Positions 54,932-64,000 of a DNA stretch of 64,000 nucleotides are shown here, in pieces. Under the pieces are notes generated by a model. That model worked only from the letters and a program-made list of their open reading frames with translations. It was not told the origin of the DNA and searched no databases. The first letter of the stretch is position 1; each line of letters begins with the position of its first letter. This stretch comes from Fallopia convolvulus (Eukaryota; Streptophyta; Magnoliopsida; Caryophyllales; Polygonaceae), in assembly GCA_964016875.1 (NCBI GenBank), contig OZ024724.1:7364501-7428500 (forward strand), read 5' to 3'. The position numbers and the translations under genes are program-made.

Positions 54932-57616
54932 TCAGTTTAGAGTTATCATCCCTAGAAGCATTCGGAGACGCTGGTAGGGACGTCTGTCTAAAGTTTTAGT
55001 GAGAATGTCCGCAATTTGCTATTCAGTTCTACAGTGTTCCATAGAGATGTTCCCATGTTCCACATTGTCACGTTGGATGTGATGCCTAATGTCTATATGC
55101 TTAGTACGTGAATGATGCACAAGATTTTTGGATATGTTAATGACACTTGTATTATCACATCTAATGGGAATAGGGCCAAAGGACATACTGTAATCTTGGA
55201 GTTAGTACTTAAGCCATAGAACTTGGGAACAACATGAGGCGGCAACTTTGTACTCCGCTTCGACTGTGGAGAGTGCCACTGAGTTTTGCTTCTTTGATCC
55301 CCATGAGACTAGGCAGGAACTGGGCCATTCCAGAGGTGCTCTTTCCATCAACTAAGTGCCCAGCGAAATCTGCATCTAAGTATGCAACTAGCTCAAGGGA
55401 GTTATTCCTTGGATACCAAAGGCACACGTTGTCGTTCCCTTTGAGATACCTGAAAATCCTCTTCACCTCTTTCAGGTGTGATTCTTTAGGGTTAGCCTGA
55501 AAGCGTGCACATAGGCACCACATAGGCACACTGAAAACATGATGTCGGGTCGACTAGCAGTTAAGTAGAGAAGAGACCCAATCATACCTCGAAAGTTCCT
55601 TTGATCTACACTTATACCTGTCTCATCTGCATTGAGCCTTGAATTTGGTGAGATGGGAGTGTCTATGGGCCTGGAGTGTTCCATCCCATACTTCATAAGC
55701 ATTTCTCTGATGTACTTTTGTTGATGGATCCTTGTTCCCTCCTTGGTTTATTATATTTGAAGTCCCAAGAAGAACGTGAGTTCACCTATGAGACTCATTT
55801 CGAATTCGCTACTCATCAAGTTCTTAAACTTATCAACAAGAAGTTCATTAGTAGCACCAAACACAATGTCGTCAACATGTACTTGAACAATTAAAATGTC
55901 TTTTGATTCTTTCTTAATGAATAGTGTTTTGTCTATGGAACCACGAAGGTATCCATGAGACAAGAGAAATTGAGCGAACCTGTCATACCATGCCCTGGGA
56001 GCTTGTTTGAGACCATATAGGGCCCTTTCCAAGAAGTATACATGGTTTGGGAAGTGCTCATCCTCAAATCCTGGTGGTTGTGCCATGTAGACTTCTTCCT
56101 TAGATGCCCGTTTAGGAACGCCGTCTTGACATCCATCTGATACAACTTGAATCCTTTGTGGGCGACATAGGCTATGGGGATACGGATTGCTTCAATTCTT
56201 GCAAATGATGCGAAGGTCTCATCGTAGTCGATGCCCTCCTTTTGCCTGTAGACTTGAGCAACCAGACGGGCTTTATTCCTAGCTACAACCCCAGTGTCGT
56301 CAAGCTTGTTTCTAAAGACCCATCGAGTTCCTATGATGTTTTTGTTTTTGGGCCTAGGAACTAGTTTCCACACCTTGTTCCTCTCGAACTGGTGGAGTTC
56401 CTCTTGCATGGCTTGAATCTAGTCTAGGTCTTTTAGGGCTTCCTTGATGCTCTTGGGCTCTACCATTGAGACAAAGGCGTTGAAGGCAAAGAAGTTGTTG
56501 AGGGAAGAACGAGTCTGTACGCCTTTATCATAGGGAGTTATGATGTTATCGATGGGGTGATCCCTCTTCTGGTGGTAGTTCCTGGTTCGGATGTGTGAGA
56601 TGTCAACCTGTTCCCTTATTTCTTCTTCATCTGTATTTTCTTCTTCTTCTTCTTCTTCTTCTTCTTCTTCTTCTTCTTCTTCTTCATGGGAACAGTTGTT
56701 CTCAACTTCTTCGCTGAGGATCTCTTCAGGGTTTTCTTCAAGGTTCCCTCGTTGTTCCCTCTGAACACTAGACTCTGGTATGAATTCATTTTGGGGAACA
56801 AGAGAGTTTGATGCATCTTGAGGCTCTTCTGTTGAGGAGGGAACTTCAAAAGAATTTTGATCTGTGGAATTTTGATCTCTTTCTTTGTTCCCTTGTTGCG
56901 GAATGTTGTTCCCACTTGGATAATCCTCATCTTGCTTTCTTGGTTCGTCATCGCCATCTTCCTCTTCTTGTCTGACTAGCTTGAACAGAGTTCCCTTTCC
57001 TTGGGCCTTTGTTCCCACCTTTATAGATTTTTCGTTGAAGATGACATGAATGCTTTCCTCTATCTTCTTGGTCCTCTTGTTATAGACCCTGTACGCCTTG
57101 CTTTGGGAGGAGTATCCTAGGAAGATCCCTTCATCACTCCTTGGGTCAAACTTCCCAAGATTGTCTTTGCCATTGTTATGGACGAAGCATCTGCACCCAA
57201 ACGTCCTAAGATGAGAGATATTGGACTTTCTTCCCTTGATCAACTCATATGATGTCTTCTTGATCATAGGACGTATCATGGCTCGATTTAGGATGTAAGT
57301 AGCTGTGGAGATAGCTTCGACCCAGAAGCTTTCGGGAACACCACTCTCTAGTATCATGGTCCGTGCCATGTCTTCTAAAGTTCTGTTTTTCCTTTCCACC
57401 ACGCCATTTTGTTGAGGAGTGCGAGGGGCCGAGAAGTTGTGAGATACACCGTTGTCTTCACTGTACCTTAGGAACTCTAAGTTTTTGAACTCAGTTCCAT
57501 GATCAGATCTGAGGGCCTTGAGTTTGAGTCCCATGCTGACTTCCATCCTCTTGATTAGAGTCTCAAACTCTTTGAAGGTTTCTGATTTTGATCTCAAGAA
57601 AAGAACCCATGTAAAC
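54932..57616 (-). pseudogene. SIRE-like Copia pol: integrase, RT, RNase H (frameshifted)
   Basis: Integrase catalytic motifs are present (R-S-D-H-G-T-E-F; T-P-Q-Q-N-G-V-V-E-R-K-N-R-T) from 57616 to about 57000. An acidic linker with a run of more than 15 Glu follows. RT starts near 56409 with an intact Q-M-D-V-K-T-A-F-L-N-G, shifts frame near 56100, then reads V-H-V-D-D. A stop lies near 55751. RNase H is broken by an 11-bp tandem duplication of CACATAGGCAC at about 55508-55529. The final stop TGA is at 54932-54934. These damage sites make it inactive, although the RT Asp pair is retained. Confidence 0.88.
56638..56685 (-). repeat. GAA/TTC microsatellite coding poly-Glu in pol
   Basis: About 15 TTC units on the plus strand encode a Glu run in the linker between integrase and RT. 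Confidence 0.9.
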
Positions 57617-57888
57617 TGATATTTATGTTTTTAGTATAGTTTTTAGTGTGTTTCTTAGTTTGTTTAGGTTTAGTTTTGGTAGTTTTAGAGTTAGTTTTGT
57701 GTGTATTTGGATGAGTTTGCATATTTTGTGAGAAGTATGGAAGCTACTCCATTTGGTGTCTTTTTGTAGGTTTTGAGCAGAAAAGAGTGATTTTGGAGCT
57801 GAATTGGAGTGCTATGGTGGAGGTCATGAAGATAAAGAAGTTGAAGTCCAAGCTGTTAAGGAAGAGAAGTTTCGAAGAAGCAAATCCC

Positions 57889-57928
57889 AGGCTCGTTAAC
57901 GAGGCTGTAAAGGGTCGTTAACGAGGCT
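57889..57928 (+). repeat. Composite palindrome unit, 5' LTR site 1
   Basis: Two TCGTTAACGA dyads at 57893-57902 and 57915-57924, 22 bp apart, in an inverted-repeat frame (AGGCTCG... and ...CGAGGCT). Confidence 0.9.
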
Positions 57929-58891
57929 TAAAGATAGAATTTTCTGATGGATTTTGTGATTCCTACCGACCCTGTGCGGAAGTCATTAATAATGGTTCCG
58001 TGTCGGTAGAGGTTTTTAAGTGATTTTTAGGGTTTTTGAATGATTTTTAGGTTGTTATATCTTTTATCTTATATCTTGTTATCTTTTTAGAGTAAGTTTC
58101 TATCTTTTAGGGTTTCTAGTAGATAGCTTTATTAGTATAAATACCCTTCTTTCTAGCTTTAGAGGAGGAGGAGGATGATTCTAATACTTCTAGGAGAGCC
58201 GATTGGAGAGGTCGAGTGAGAAGAGTAGCGCGCCAAGGTTGATCGAGAGTGAAGCTTGGGTCGTTAGTCGAGTTTTCTATTCGGTATTTCTGTATTTTCG
58301 GTTTCTTCTGAGGTTTGTAAGACGATATTTCTCTGATTAATTTGAAGTAAGTTTGTTTTGTTTTCAATGTGTTCTTTTGTTGAAGTTGTTTGTTTTATTA
58401 ATATGAGTAGTGAGTAGTTTTCTTATCTAGGGTCGGGGTTGAAACCCGACATAGTTATGCATGTTTGATGAGTGAGTTGATATTTTGAATGCCTTTTATC
58501 TATTTTTAGATTTCTTGTTGTGCTTATGCTTAGATGATAGTCGAAGTAATTTGAGTTTGTGATTTGATCGAAAGAGAAAGTTGTTAACTTGAAGGTTGAT
58601 ATTGTTCGATTACGAAAAAATCGAGCTTTTGATCCAAAACAAGTGATTGAGTGAATTGATTTATGAAAATTGATTGATTTGCTTGCTAGTCAGCGAAAGT
58701 TGATGAGTTTATCTATTTAAAGGCATGATCTTTATCTTCTTATGAGTTTTTATGCATGGCTATGTTGTGGGAACCCTTGTCCTAGGTTTTCATTCTTATT
58801 TGAGTTATTATTTGTTACATTCGTTATCGAGTTAGTTGCCTCGGTACCAAACCTGTGTTTAGGTCGTTAGTGTGTGTTCGTAGAATTTCCC

Positions 58892-58930
58892 AGGTTCGTT
58901 AACGACCCTGACAAAGTCGTTAACGAGGTT
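58892..58930 (+). repeat. Composite palindrome unit, LTR 3' site
   Basis: TCGTTAACGA dyads at 58896-58905 and 58917-58926, 21 bp apart, about 150 bp before the LTR end. Confidence 0.9.
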
Positions 58931-59080
58931 GGTCGTAGGTATTTTGTGTTGTTTTACTTTGTTTTTATTAGTTTATAGACAAACAACCATGCTTCCCGTG
59001 GAACGATCCTGACTTCGCTATACTCAGCGGGGTCTTGGCTTATAAATTTATTTGTTTTCAAGAATACCCTCTCAACAAAT

Positions 59081-59100
59081 TGGCGCCGTTGCTGGGAAAG
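59081..59100 (+). other. Primer-binding site, TGGCGCCGTTGC type
   Basis: TGGCGCCGTTGCTGGGAAAG begins 3 bases after the LTR. TGGCGCCGTTGCCGGGGA is the usual site in Athila-type plant Ty3 elements, so this one has a few changes. Confidence 0.8.
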
Positions 59101-59167
59101 CAACAATGTTCGTTTGTTTATCTGTGGGTTTGGGATTAGCCCGACCCCGTTTTTGTTTTTAATTTTG

Positions 59168-60470
59168 TTTTCTTTGTTTGTTTTCTCAGCGTTTGCCAGC
59201 TGGACGTCGAAGGCTCGAATTTGACAACGTCGGTTATTATTCAGAACCTGAACATTCCCTGCACCGTAGACGATTAGAGAACCGAGCCATGGCTACACAA
59301 GAAGAGATGGCTCGTCAGATGGCTGAACTCTAGAGGCAGATGGAGGAGTTACAAGCTGACCGAGATGCCGCTGCTGCCGAGGCTGAACGTCAATGAGTCA
59401 ACAATGCTCGTTTACAGGAAGAGTTGAATGCCTATCCGAGGAATGCCAAACAATACATGCATCCAGAACTGAGGGTGCCGGAGTCTCCAATTGTGCTTCC
59501 AGAGATAGAGAAGACTTTTGAGATTAAGTATCAATTTATATCCTTAATAAAAAAGGCTCAGTTTGAAGGAAAATCTACTGAGTGCCTTATGAAACATTTT
59601 AGAAATTTTCTTGATTTATGTGACACTATAGCTGCTGAAGGTGTCTCACTTGAATATGTTTTGTTAAAAGCTTTTAGGTGGTCTCTTACTGGGAAGGCCC
59701 TGAGCTGGTTGGAGAGCTTACCTCCTAAGTCTATCAGGACTTGGAAGGCTTTATATGATCAATTTCTTACAAAGTTTTTCCCTCCTGCCAAGACAACGGA
59801 GCTGAGAAAACGCATCACCTCCTATCACCAGCTGCCTAATGAGACCTTTGTAGAGACATGGGAAAGATTTAAGGACATGCTTAGACAGTTCCCTACTCAT
59901 GGGCAACCTTTATATGTGCTTCAAGAAATCTTTTTCCAGGGTCTCAATACAGAGACGAAGAACCGCATCAACACGCATACAGCGTGCGGTTTTATAGAGA
60001 TGGACCTTACAGCTGCATGGGAATTGTTGGACAAGCTGTCCAACTATGATGCCATGTATGGTACCCAGCAATCACCCCAACCCCAGAGGCGTCTCTACAT
60101 GCCTAACAAAGAAGAAGTTGACCCAGATGTGAAAAATCAATTTCTGCAAGACGAGGTCAACCGCCTAAAGAAGCAGGTAAGTTTTCTGAAATCCTCTCAA
60201 TATTGTCAAGAATGTGGCTCTTCTGCCCATACTACTTCTGCTTGCATTAACATAGAGTAGGTAAGAGCCGCTGAGACATATGCTGAAGTGAACTATATGA
60301 GAGGCCCATACAAGAACCAACCTAGTAATTTTGACAGGTCAAACAATTATCCAACATGGGGCAATCAAAATCAGAATTCAAATTATGCAGCGCCTCCACC
60401 GGATAGACGACATGCGCCATATCGACCTCTAGGCTACCAAGAGCCACCATCATGGGCACAAGGGTTATAG
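59168..60470 (+). pseudogene. Athila-like gag (nonsense mutations)
   Basis: A possible start ATG at 59289 is followed by in-frame stops at 59331-59333 and about 59394. The main open part (59424-60260) has the plant retrotransposon gag pattern: F-R-W-S-L-T-G-K-A-L-S-W-L, W-x-x-L-x-x-x-F-L-x-K-F-F-P, W-E-R-F-K-D, then a CCHC zinc knuckle (C-Q-E-C-G-S-S-A-H-T-T-S-A-C) near its end. A stop at 60258-60260 separates a Pro/Asn-rich tail to 60470. Gag would form the particle and bind RNA. The stops inactivate it. Confidence 0.9.
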
Positions 60471-60506
60471 GAAGGCATTAATGGAGTCCATACCAAATTT
60501 AATGAA

Positions 60507-62040
60507 GTGCATAGCAAGATTGATGGAATCCAAGCCAACCTTAACAATCAAAACAAAAGATGGGGAGAGTTCGATGTGTGGAAGAAGAATGTCGACTCCC
60601 AACTAGGGAACCTTGCTGCACAAATTCCAAGGCCACAAGGGCAACTCCCGGGCCAACCCGAGGCGAACCCAAGAGGACAAATAACAGCGGTGCACCTTAG
60701 GAGTGGAAAGACACTACCGGAGCGTGTCCAAGCTAAAGAGAGGAGCCCCACAACTGATGAGGAAGCCACGGCTCAGCCCGTTAGCGAGCCAGAGAGAGTC
60801 ATTACCGAGCCTGCACACCATGGTGACGATGCTCCCAGGGTCGTTAATGACCCCAGCCCAAGTAAGTTTCCTATTCCGAGCTCCTCTCCCAATCTCAGGC
60901 TCGTTAACGACCCCGTTAGGATCGGTAACGACCCTCCGAGCATACCCATCGACCCTAATGTCGACCCGGTAGCATCACCTCTCGAGCCCGAACTGGTTCC
61001 GAGAATGGTGAAATCTCTTCCTTTTCCCATTAAGAAATCTAAGGACTCTACTGAGAGTAAGTTCAAGCGTTTCGTAAAGATTCTTCAAGGCATTAATATT
61101 TCTATCCCATTCGCTGAGGCCCTAAGCGAAATGCCGGCTTACATAAAATTCTTGAAAGATATTCTTAGCAGGAAACGATCCATTAACAGAGCTGCAAGAC
61201 GAGGTCCGATCCATCGCCCTACCAAAAAAACTAGGCGATCCAGGGAGATTTGTCATAACAATTGGCATAGGCGACCATAAATTCAAGGCTTTATGTGATT
61301 TAGGAGCCACTGCTAGTTTACTCCCTCTTTCAATTTGGTCAAAAGCAAACATGGGACCACTGGAGCCGGTAGACATGAATCTCTACATGGAAGACGGATC
61401 ATGTGTAAAAGCTACAGGAGTTGTAGACGATTAACCCATCCAAGTTGGGAAATTTTTCATTCCAAATGATTTTATCGTCTTCGACATGCCTGAAGATCCT
61501 CATGTTCCTATCATGTTAGGCAGACCATTCTTAGCTACAGCAGGTGCTAGGGTAGATGTGCGAAAAGGACTCCTCACTTTTGATATTGGAGAGGAACGCG
61601 TGGAATTCAGCCTTGACCAAAACGCTAATGACCCAACTGCGGCCGCACAGATCAAGTTAATTCCACCAAAACTCGATATAGCTGTTCCTAACGACCCTCC
61701 TTCAATTACCAAAGAGGACGAGAATTTCACAAAAATCCCTACCAACCCTCCTTGGCCCAGTTCCGAGCCCCTCATGCAAGGCTATAATGACGGTATCGTT
61801 AGCACGGGATCGGTAATGACACCAACGACCTCAGTGTCAACATCGTTTCCAATAAATCAAGGTGAGTACTCTAACCATGAATTCACTAGTACTGGTTATA
61901 ATTCTTCTCCATATTTTATTTCTACACCGTACCCCACCATGTATGCAATAGAGGAGTCCAAGCCCCCATGGTTTTCGGATTTCACTAACCCTTGTGTAGA
62001 AATACCAGGCATATTACTAGAAGATAGAGGGCCAAACTAG
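60507..62040 (+). pseudogene. Athila-like gag linker and aspartic protease
   Basis: A low-complexity linker (60600-61000) contains Val-Asn-Asp-Pro type repeats encoded by the element's palindromic motif. Protease follows, with L-C-D-L-G-A (about 61290-61310), typical of Athila, and a later I-M-L-G-R-P-F-L-A-T-A motif (about 61510). There is a frameshift near 61240 and a stop near 61431. The last open part ends at 62040 without entering RT. Confidence 0.85.
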
Positions 62041-62346
62041 TGACAAGAGCTGATAATGTTTACAGAGCTAAGTATGGGATCCCTCAAAACCCTGACCTAG
62101 TTGCAAGAGAACCACCTTGACCGAGGTAAGTACGTCGGGCTAACGACGTTAAAAATAGCGCTTACGGGAGGCAACCCGGTTTTTAGTATAGTTTAGTTAG
62201 TTTTTTTTCTTTTCTTTTTTAGATATTTTTCCTAGCTTTCTTTTGAGTTTTGGTAGTAAGTTTTTTTAGGGTAGCAAGATAGAATTGCTTTTTAGGCTAA
62301 CCTGAAACAGGAGTTGGGCTCGAAATACCACTCGGAGAGGTTACGC

Positions 62347-62386
62347 AGGTTCGTTAACGACCTCACCCAGGGTCGTTAACGACCCA
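62347..62386 (+). repeat. Composite palindrome unit, 3' region
   Basis: TCGTTAACGA dyads at 62351-62360 and 62373-62382, 22 bp apart, with CCAGGG between. Confidence 0.9.
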
Positions 62387-63133
62387 TTTTGGCGACCCAA
62401 AAGAGGAAACGGGCAGGTAAGTTTTTTGACCTAGTTATATCTTTTATATTCTATCTTGTGCCGCCTCTTTCACCTTCCTCCTCTATCTCTATCCCTCTCC
62501 TATAAAACCCTTCCAAAATCCCAAAATCCCACCCTCAAATTCTCAATCCAAGGCTTAAATTCTCCAAATCCTATCGGTTTTTCCTCTACCGATCGGAATT
62601 TACACCACCAATGTACTCTCGGAACTTCACCCCGTTAACGAACTCACAGCCTTGCATTCGTTACCGGCGAGAACCAATCTCGTTAACCACTCCAAATTTC
62701 AATCTTTGTTCTTCAATTTCTCGATCTAACGGTATGATTTCTAAACCCTAACTCTCTATTTACATGATTAATGGTTTATACCGTCGAAATTTCATATCTT
62801 GATCTTGCATGCATAGTGATCGAATGGCATGTTTATTTTTGCCCAATGATTGTTGTGCTAGATTTATTGGTGGTTGATCTATTTCGATTTGTTCTTGCTT
62901 AATTCTCCATTAAAATTTGATTAGGAAAAGCATGAATTACCTTGTTCTAGAAATTGAAGTGATCTTCACCATGAGTTTTGGGTAATTATAGCATGTTCGG
63001 GATGGGTAATTGAGCAAGTATGGGGTGCATATACCTGATTGTGTGTTTTATGTAGGATTGTGTGAGATGCATGCTTGATTTATTGCATAATTTAGAGTAT
63101 TTTGTACTCGAAAGTTATGACTGGTTCTCGCAC

Positions 63134-63239
63134 ATGCTCGTTAACGACCTGTCCAGGTTTGTTAACGACCCTGCAAATTGTCTAGACAAAACACCAGTCC
63201 AGGCTCGTTATCGACCCCACTTGGGTCGTTAACGAGTCA
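63134..63239 (+). repeat. Two composite palindrome units in series
   Basis: Unit 1 dyads at 63138-63147 and 63159-63168 (second has TTG for TCG). Unit 2 dyads at 63205-63214 (core TTAT) and 63226-63235. Spacing is 21 bp in both. Confidence 0.9.
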
Positions 63240-63332
63240 CTTCGAGAGCTATTTCGAGACCATGTATGGGGTCTCTTTTCCATTTATTTGTATGGATCTT
63301 ATCTTTGTGAATTTAAATTTCTATAGGTCCAT

Positions 63333-63576
63333 ATGGCAAGTTCTAGCCGAGCTACAACAAGAGCTGACAAGAAGAAGAGGACTCAACGGTCCCCGTCTCC
63401 TCCGCGCATGGACAATGTGATCTTGCGCACCCAAGCACAAACCGACCAGTACAATGCTATATTAGACAAGGACCACTACACTAGGTGGTTCTCAAGGTCG
63501 AGTGCTAAGGCGATGAGGCTGTATGATGATGTCAAAGAGGTCTTTTCTATTCTTGGTGACGTCTCTTTATTTGGTG
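63333..63576 (+). pseudogene. Athila-like 3' ORF start (plant mobile domain type), interrupted
   Basis: The ATG at 63333 opens a Ser/Arg-rich N-terminus, then a globular start (T-D-Q-Y-N-A-I-L, H-Y-T-R-W-F) like the second ORF of Athila elements. Reading ends where LTR-like sequence begins near 63577. Confidence 0.55.
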
Positions 63577-64000
63577 GTGTTTTTATATATGATTTCCTTT
63601 GTAAATATGTTTCTTTTTCCCCTTTTCTTGTGTGTTTTGTTCCTTTTTAGCTTAGTTCTCGTATTTCTATGAGATTTGGAGACTATGCGCGTTTTATGTG
63701 TTTTGTAGGTGTTTTGGCATGGATCAAGGGTCGTTTTGAAGGAGAATCGGAACATGGAGCAAGGCCCGAGCTTAAGAGGGAAAGAGAGGAGCAAGCCATG
63801 AAGAAGAACAAGAGAAAAACCAACAAGAAGAAGGTGGAACGAGGTCCGGATTGAGCTGGAACCAACGCCGGGCCCGAGACGATTTTTCAACCTCGGACCG
63901 ACTTGCCCAGTAAGTCGGGCCCGAGGTTGCTCCGTGTCGGTCCGAGTCGGTCGATGGGTAGATTGGGCTCCAAGGCACGAAATTGTAAACTACCACTTTT
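63577..64000 (+). mobile_element. Start of another Athila-like LTR, different subfamily (partial)
   Basis: TGTTTTTATATATG with T-rich sequence follows, then TTTTGTAGGTGTTTTGG, paralleling TTTTTGTAGGTTTTGAG of the LTR at 57617. A dyad unit with GGCC core lies at 63893-63924, about 315 bp in, close to the first dyad position of the other LTRs. The insertion point is approximate and the target duplication cannot be checked. Confidence 0.5.
63887..63927 (+). repeat. Composite palindrome unit with GGCC core
   Basis: AACCTCGGACCGACTT and its inverted partner AAGTCGGGCCCGAGGTT flank a short spacer. Inner dyads are at 63893-63901 and 63915-63924. Confidence 0.88.

Larger units (their letters stand above)
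50559..57616 (-). mobile_element. SIRE/Maximus-like Copia element, 3' part, split at 57616
   Basis: On the minus strand: integrase to RNase H (57616-54932), a long extra ORF region (about 54180-51899), purine tract, 3' LTR (50559-51515). The extra ORF after RNase H and the AAAAAGGGGAAAA purine tract are traits of the SIRE/Maximus lineage. At 57616 reading stops mid-integrase at an Athila-like LTR. The Copia 5' half must lie beyond the right edge, after that insertion. The pentamer TAAAC (57612-57616) is the expected target duplication of the Athila-like element. Confidence 0.88.
57617..59077 (+). repeat. 5' LTR of the Athila-like element
   Basis: 1461 bp, TGATATTTATG start and CTCAACA end. 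It is similar in layout to the solo LTR at 5020-6389 but clearly diverged. Dyad units are at 57893-57924 and 58896-58926, with weaker ones at 57961-58010 and 58838-58872. Confidence 0.88.
62041..63332 (+). other. 3' non-coding region of the Athila-like element with dyad units
   Basis: Contains the GGGAGGCAACCCGG landmark and paired TCGTTAACGA dyads at 62351-62382, 63138-63168 and 63205-63235, and a single CCGTTAACGA at 62632. Confidence 0.75.
57617..63576 (+). mobile_element. Athila-like Ty3 retrotransposon, 5' part, pol missing
   Basis: It starts within the SIRE-like Copia integrase. The order is 5' LTR (57617-59077), primer-binding site, gag, protease, then directly a non-coding segment with GGGAGGCAACCCGG (62168-62181) that in Athila-type elements follows integrase, and an ORF at 63333. 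No RT, RNase H or integrase motifs lie between protease (ends 62040) and that segment, so pol was deleted. Palindromic dyad units occur throughout. The 3' LTR is beyond the window, and another LTR appears to interrupt the element at about 63577. Confidence 0.85.

Noticed and set aside
61486..62040. Reading 61900-62040 as the start of reverse transcriptase
   Set aside because: No RT motifs follow, and the frame stops before any conserved block.

Overview
The window is nuclear DNA of a flowering plant, almost certainly a eudicot. The evidence is three host genes with plant-type introns and plant-specific families, long AT-rich spacers, and dense plant transposable elements (Ty1/Copia, Athila-like and chromovirus-like Ty3, Cassandra-like TRIM, hAT, FAR1-type MULE, CACTA, SINE, LINE). 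I cannot name the species.

Host genes. (1) A complete GSK3/Shaggy-like kinase of the AtSK11/12/13 type lies on the minus strand at 25416-28051, with 12 coding exons, 408 aa and a 5' UTR intron of about 1.3 kb. (2) A PP2C phosphatase of the PP2C27/PP2CG1 type lies on the plus strand at 44472-47310, with 4 exons, 362 aa and a GC-AG third intron. (3) Directly downstream is a plant seven-span membrane protein at 47776-50178, with 8 exons and 347 aa. A decayed bHLH-like gene with a TATA box sits at 13.2-14.4 kb.

Layout. 0-1.7 kb: 5' end of a minus-strand LTR element. 2.2-9.5 kb: a Copia element with perfect 5-bp target duplication, carrying two nested insertions (a hAT element in its left LTR and an Athila-like solo LTR in its gag-pol). 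9.9-24.6 kb: TE debris, including a second near-identical hAT copy, a SINE, one CACTA end, a Copia 5' fragment and a hAT transposase fragment. 25.4-29.5 kb: kinase gene. 29.9-35.9 kb: a long-TIR element, a MITE, a chromovirus-like LTR and a LINE remnant. 35.9-41.8 kb: a 5.9-kb FAR1-type MULE with 9-bp target duplication, inserted in that LINE. It carries an importin-like exon and has a Cassandra-like TRIM inside its transposase gene. 43.3-44.1 kb: a non-autonomous MULE. 44.5-50.2 kb: phosphatase and membrane-protein genes. 50.6-57.6 kb: a minus-strand SIRE-like Copia with an extra 3' ORF, split by an Athila-like element (57.6 kb onward), which appears to be split in turn by another LTR at about 63.58 kb.

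Most notable signal. The Athila-like LTRs, gag-protease region and 3' region carry repeated composite palindromes. Each unit is two 10-bp dyads of form TCG-NNNN-CGA, 20-22 bp apart, themselves arranged as an inverted repeat. Different elements use different cores (TTAA, GTAC/ATAT, GGCC) at similar LTR positions. I know of no description of this, but I could not search the literature or databases. All coordinates and alignments were made by eye.
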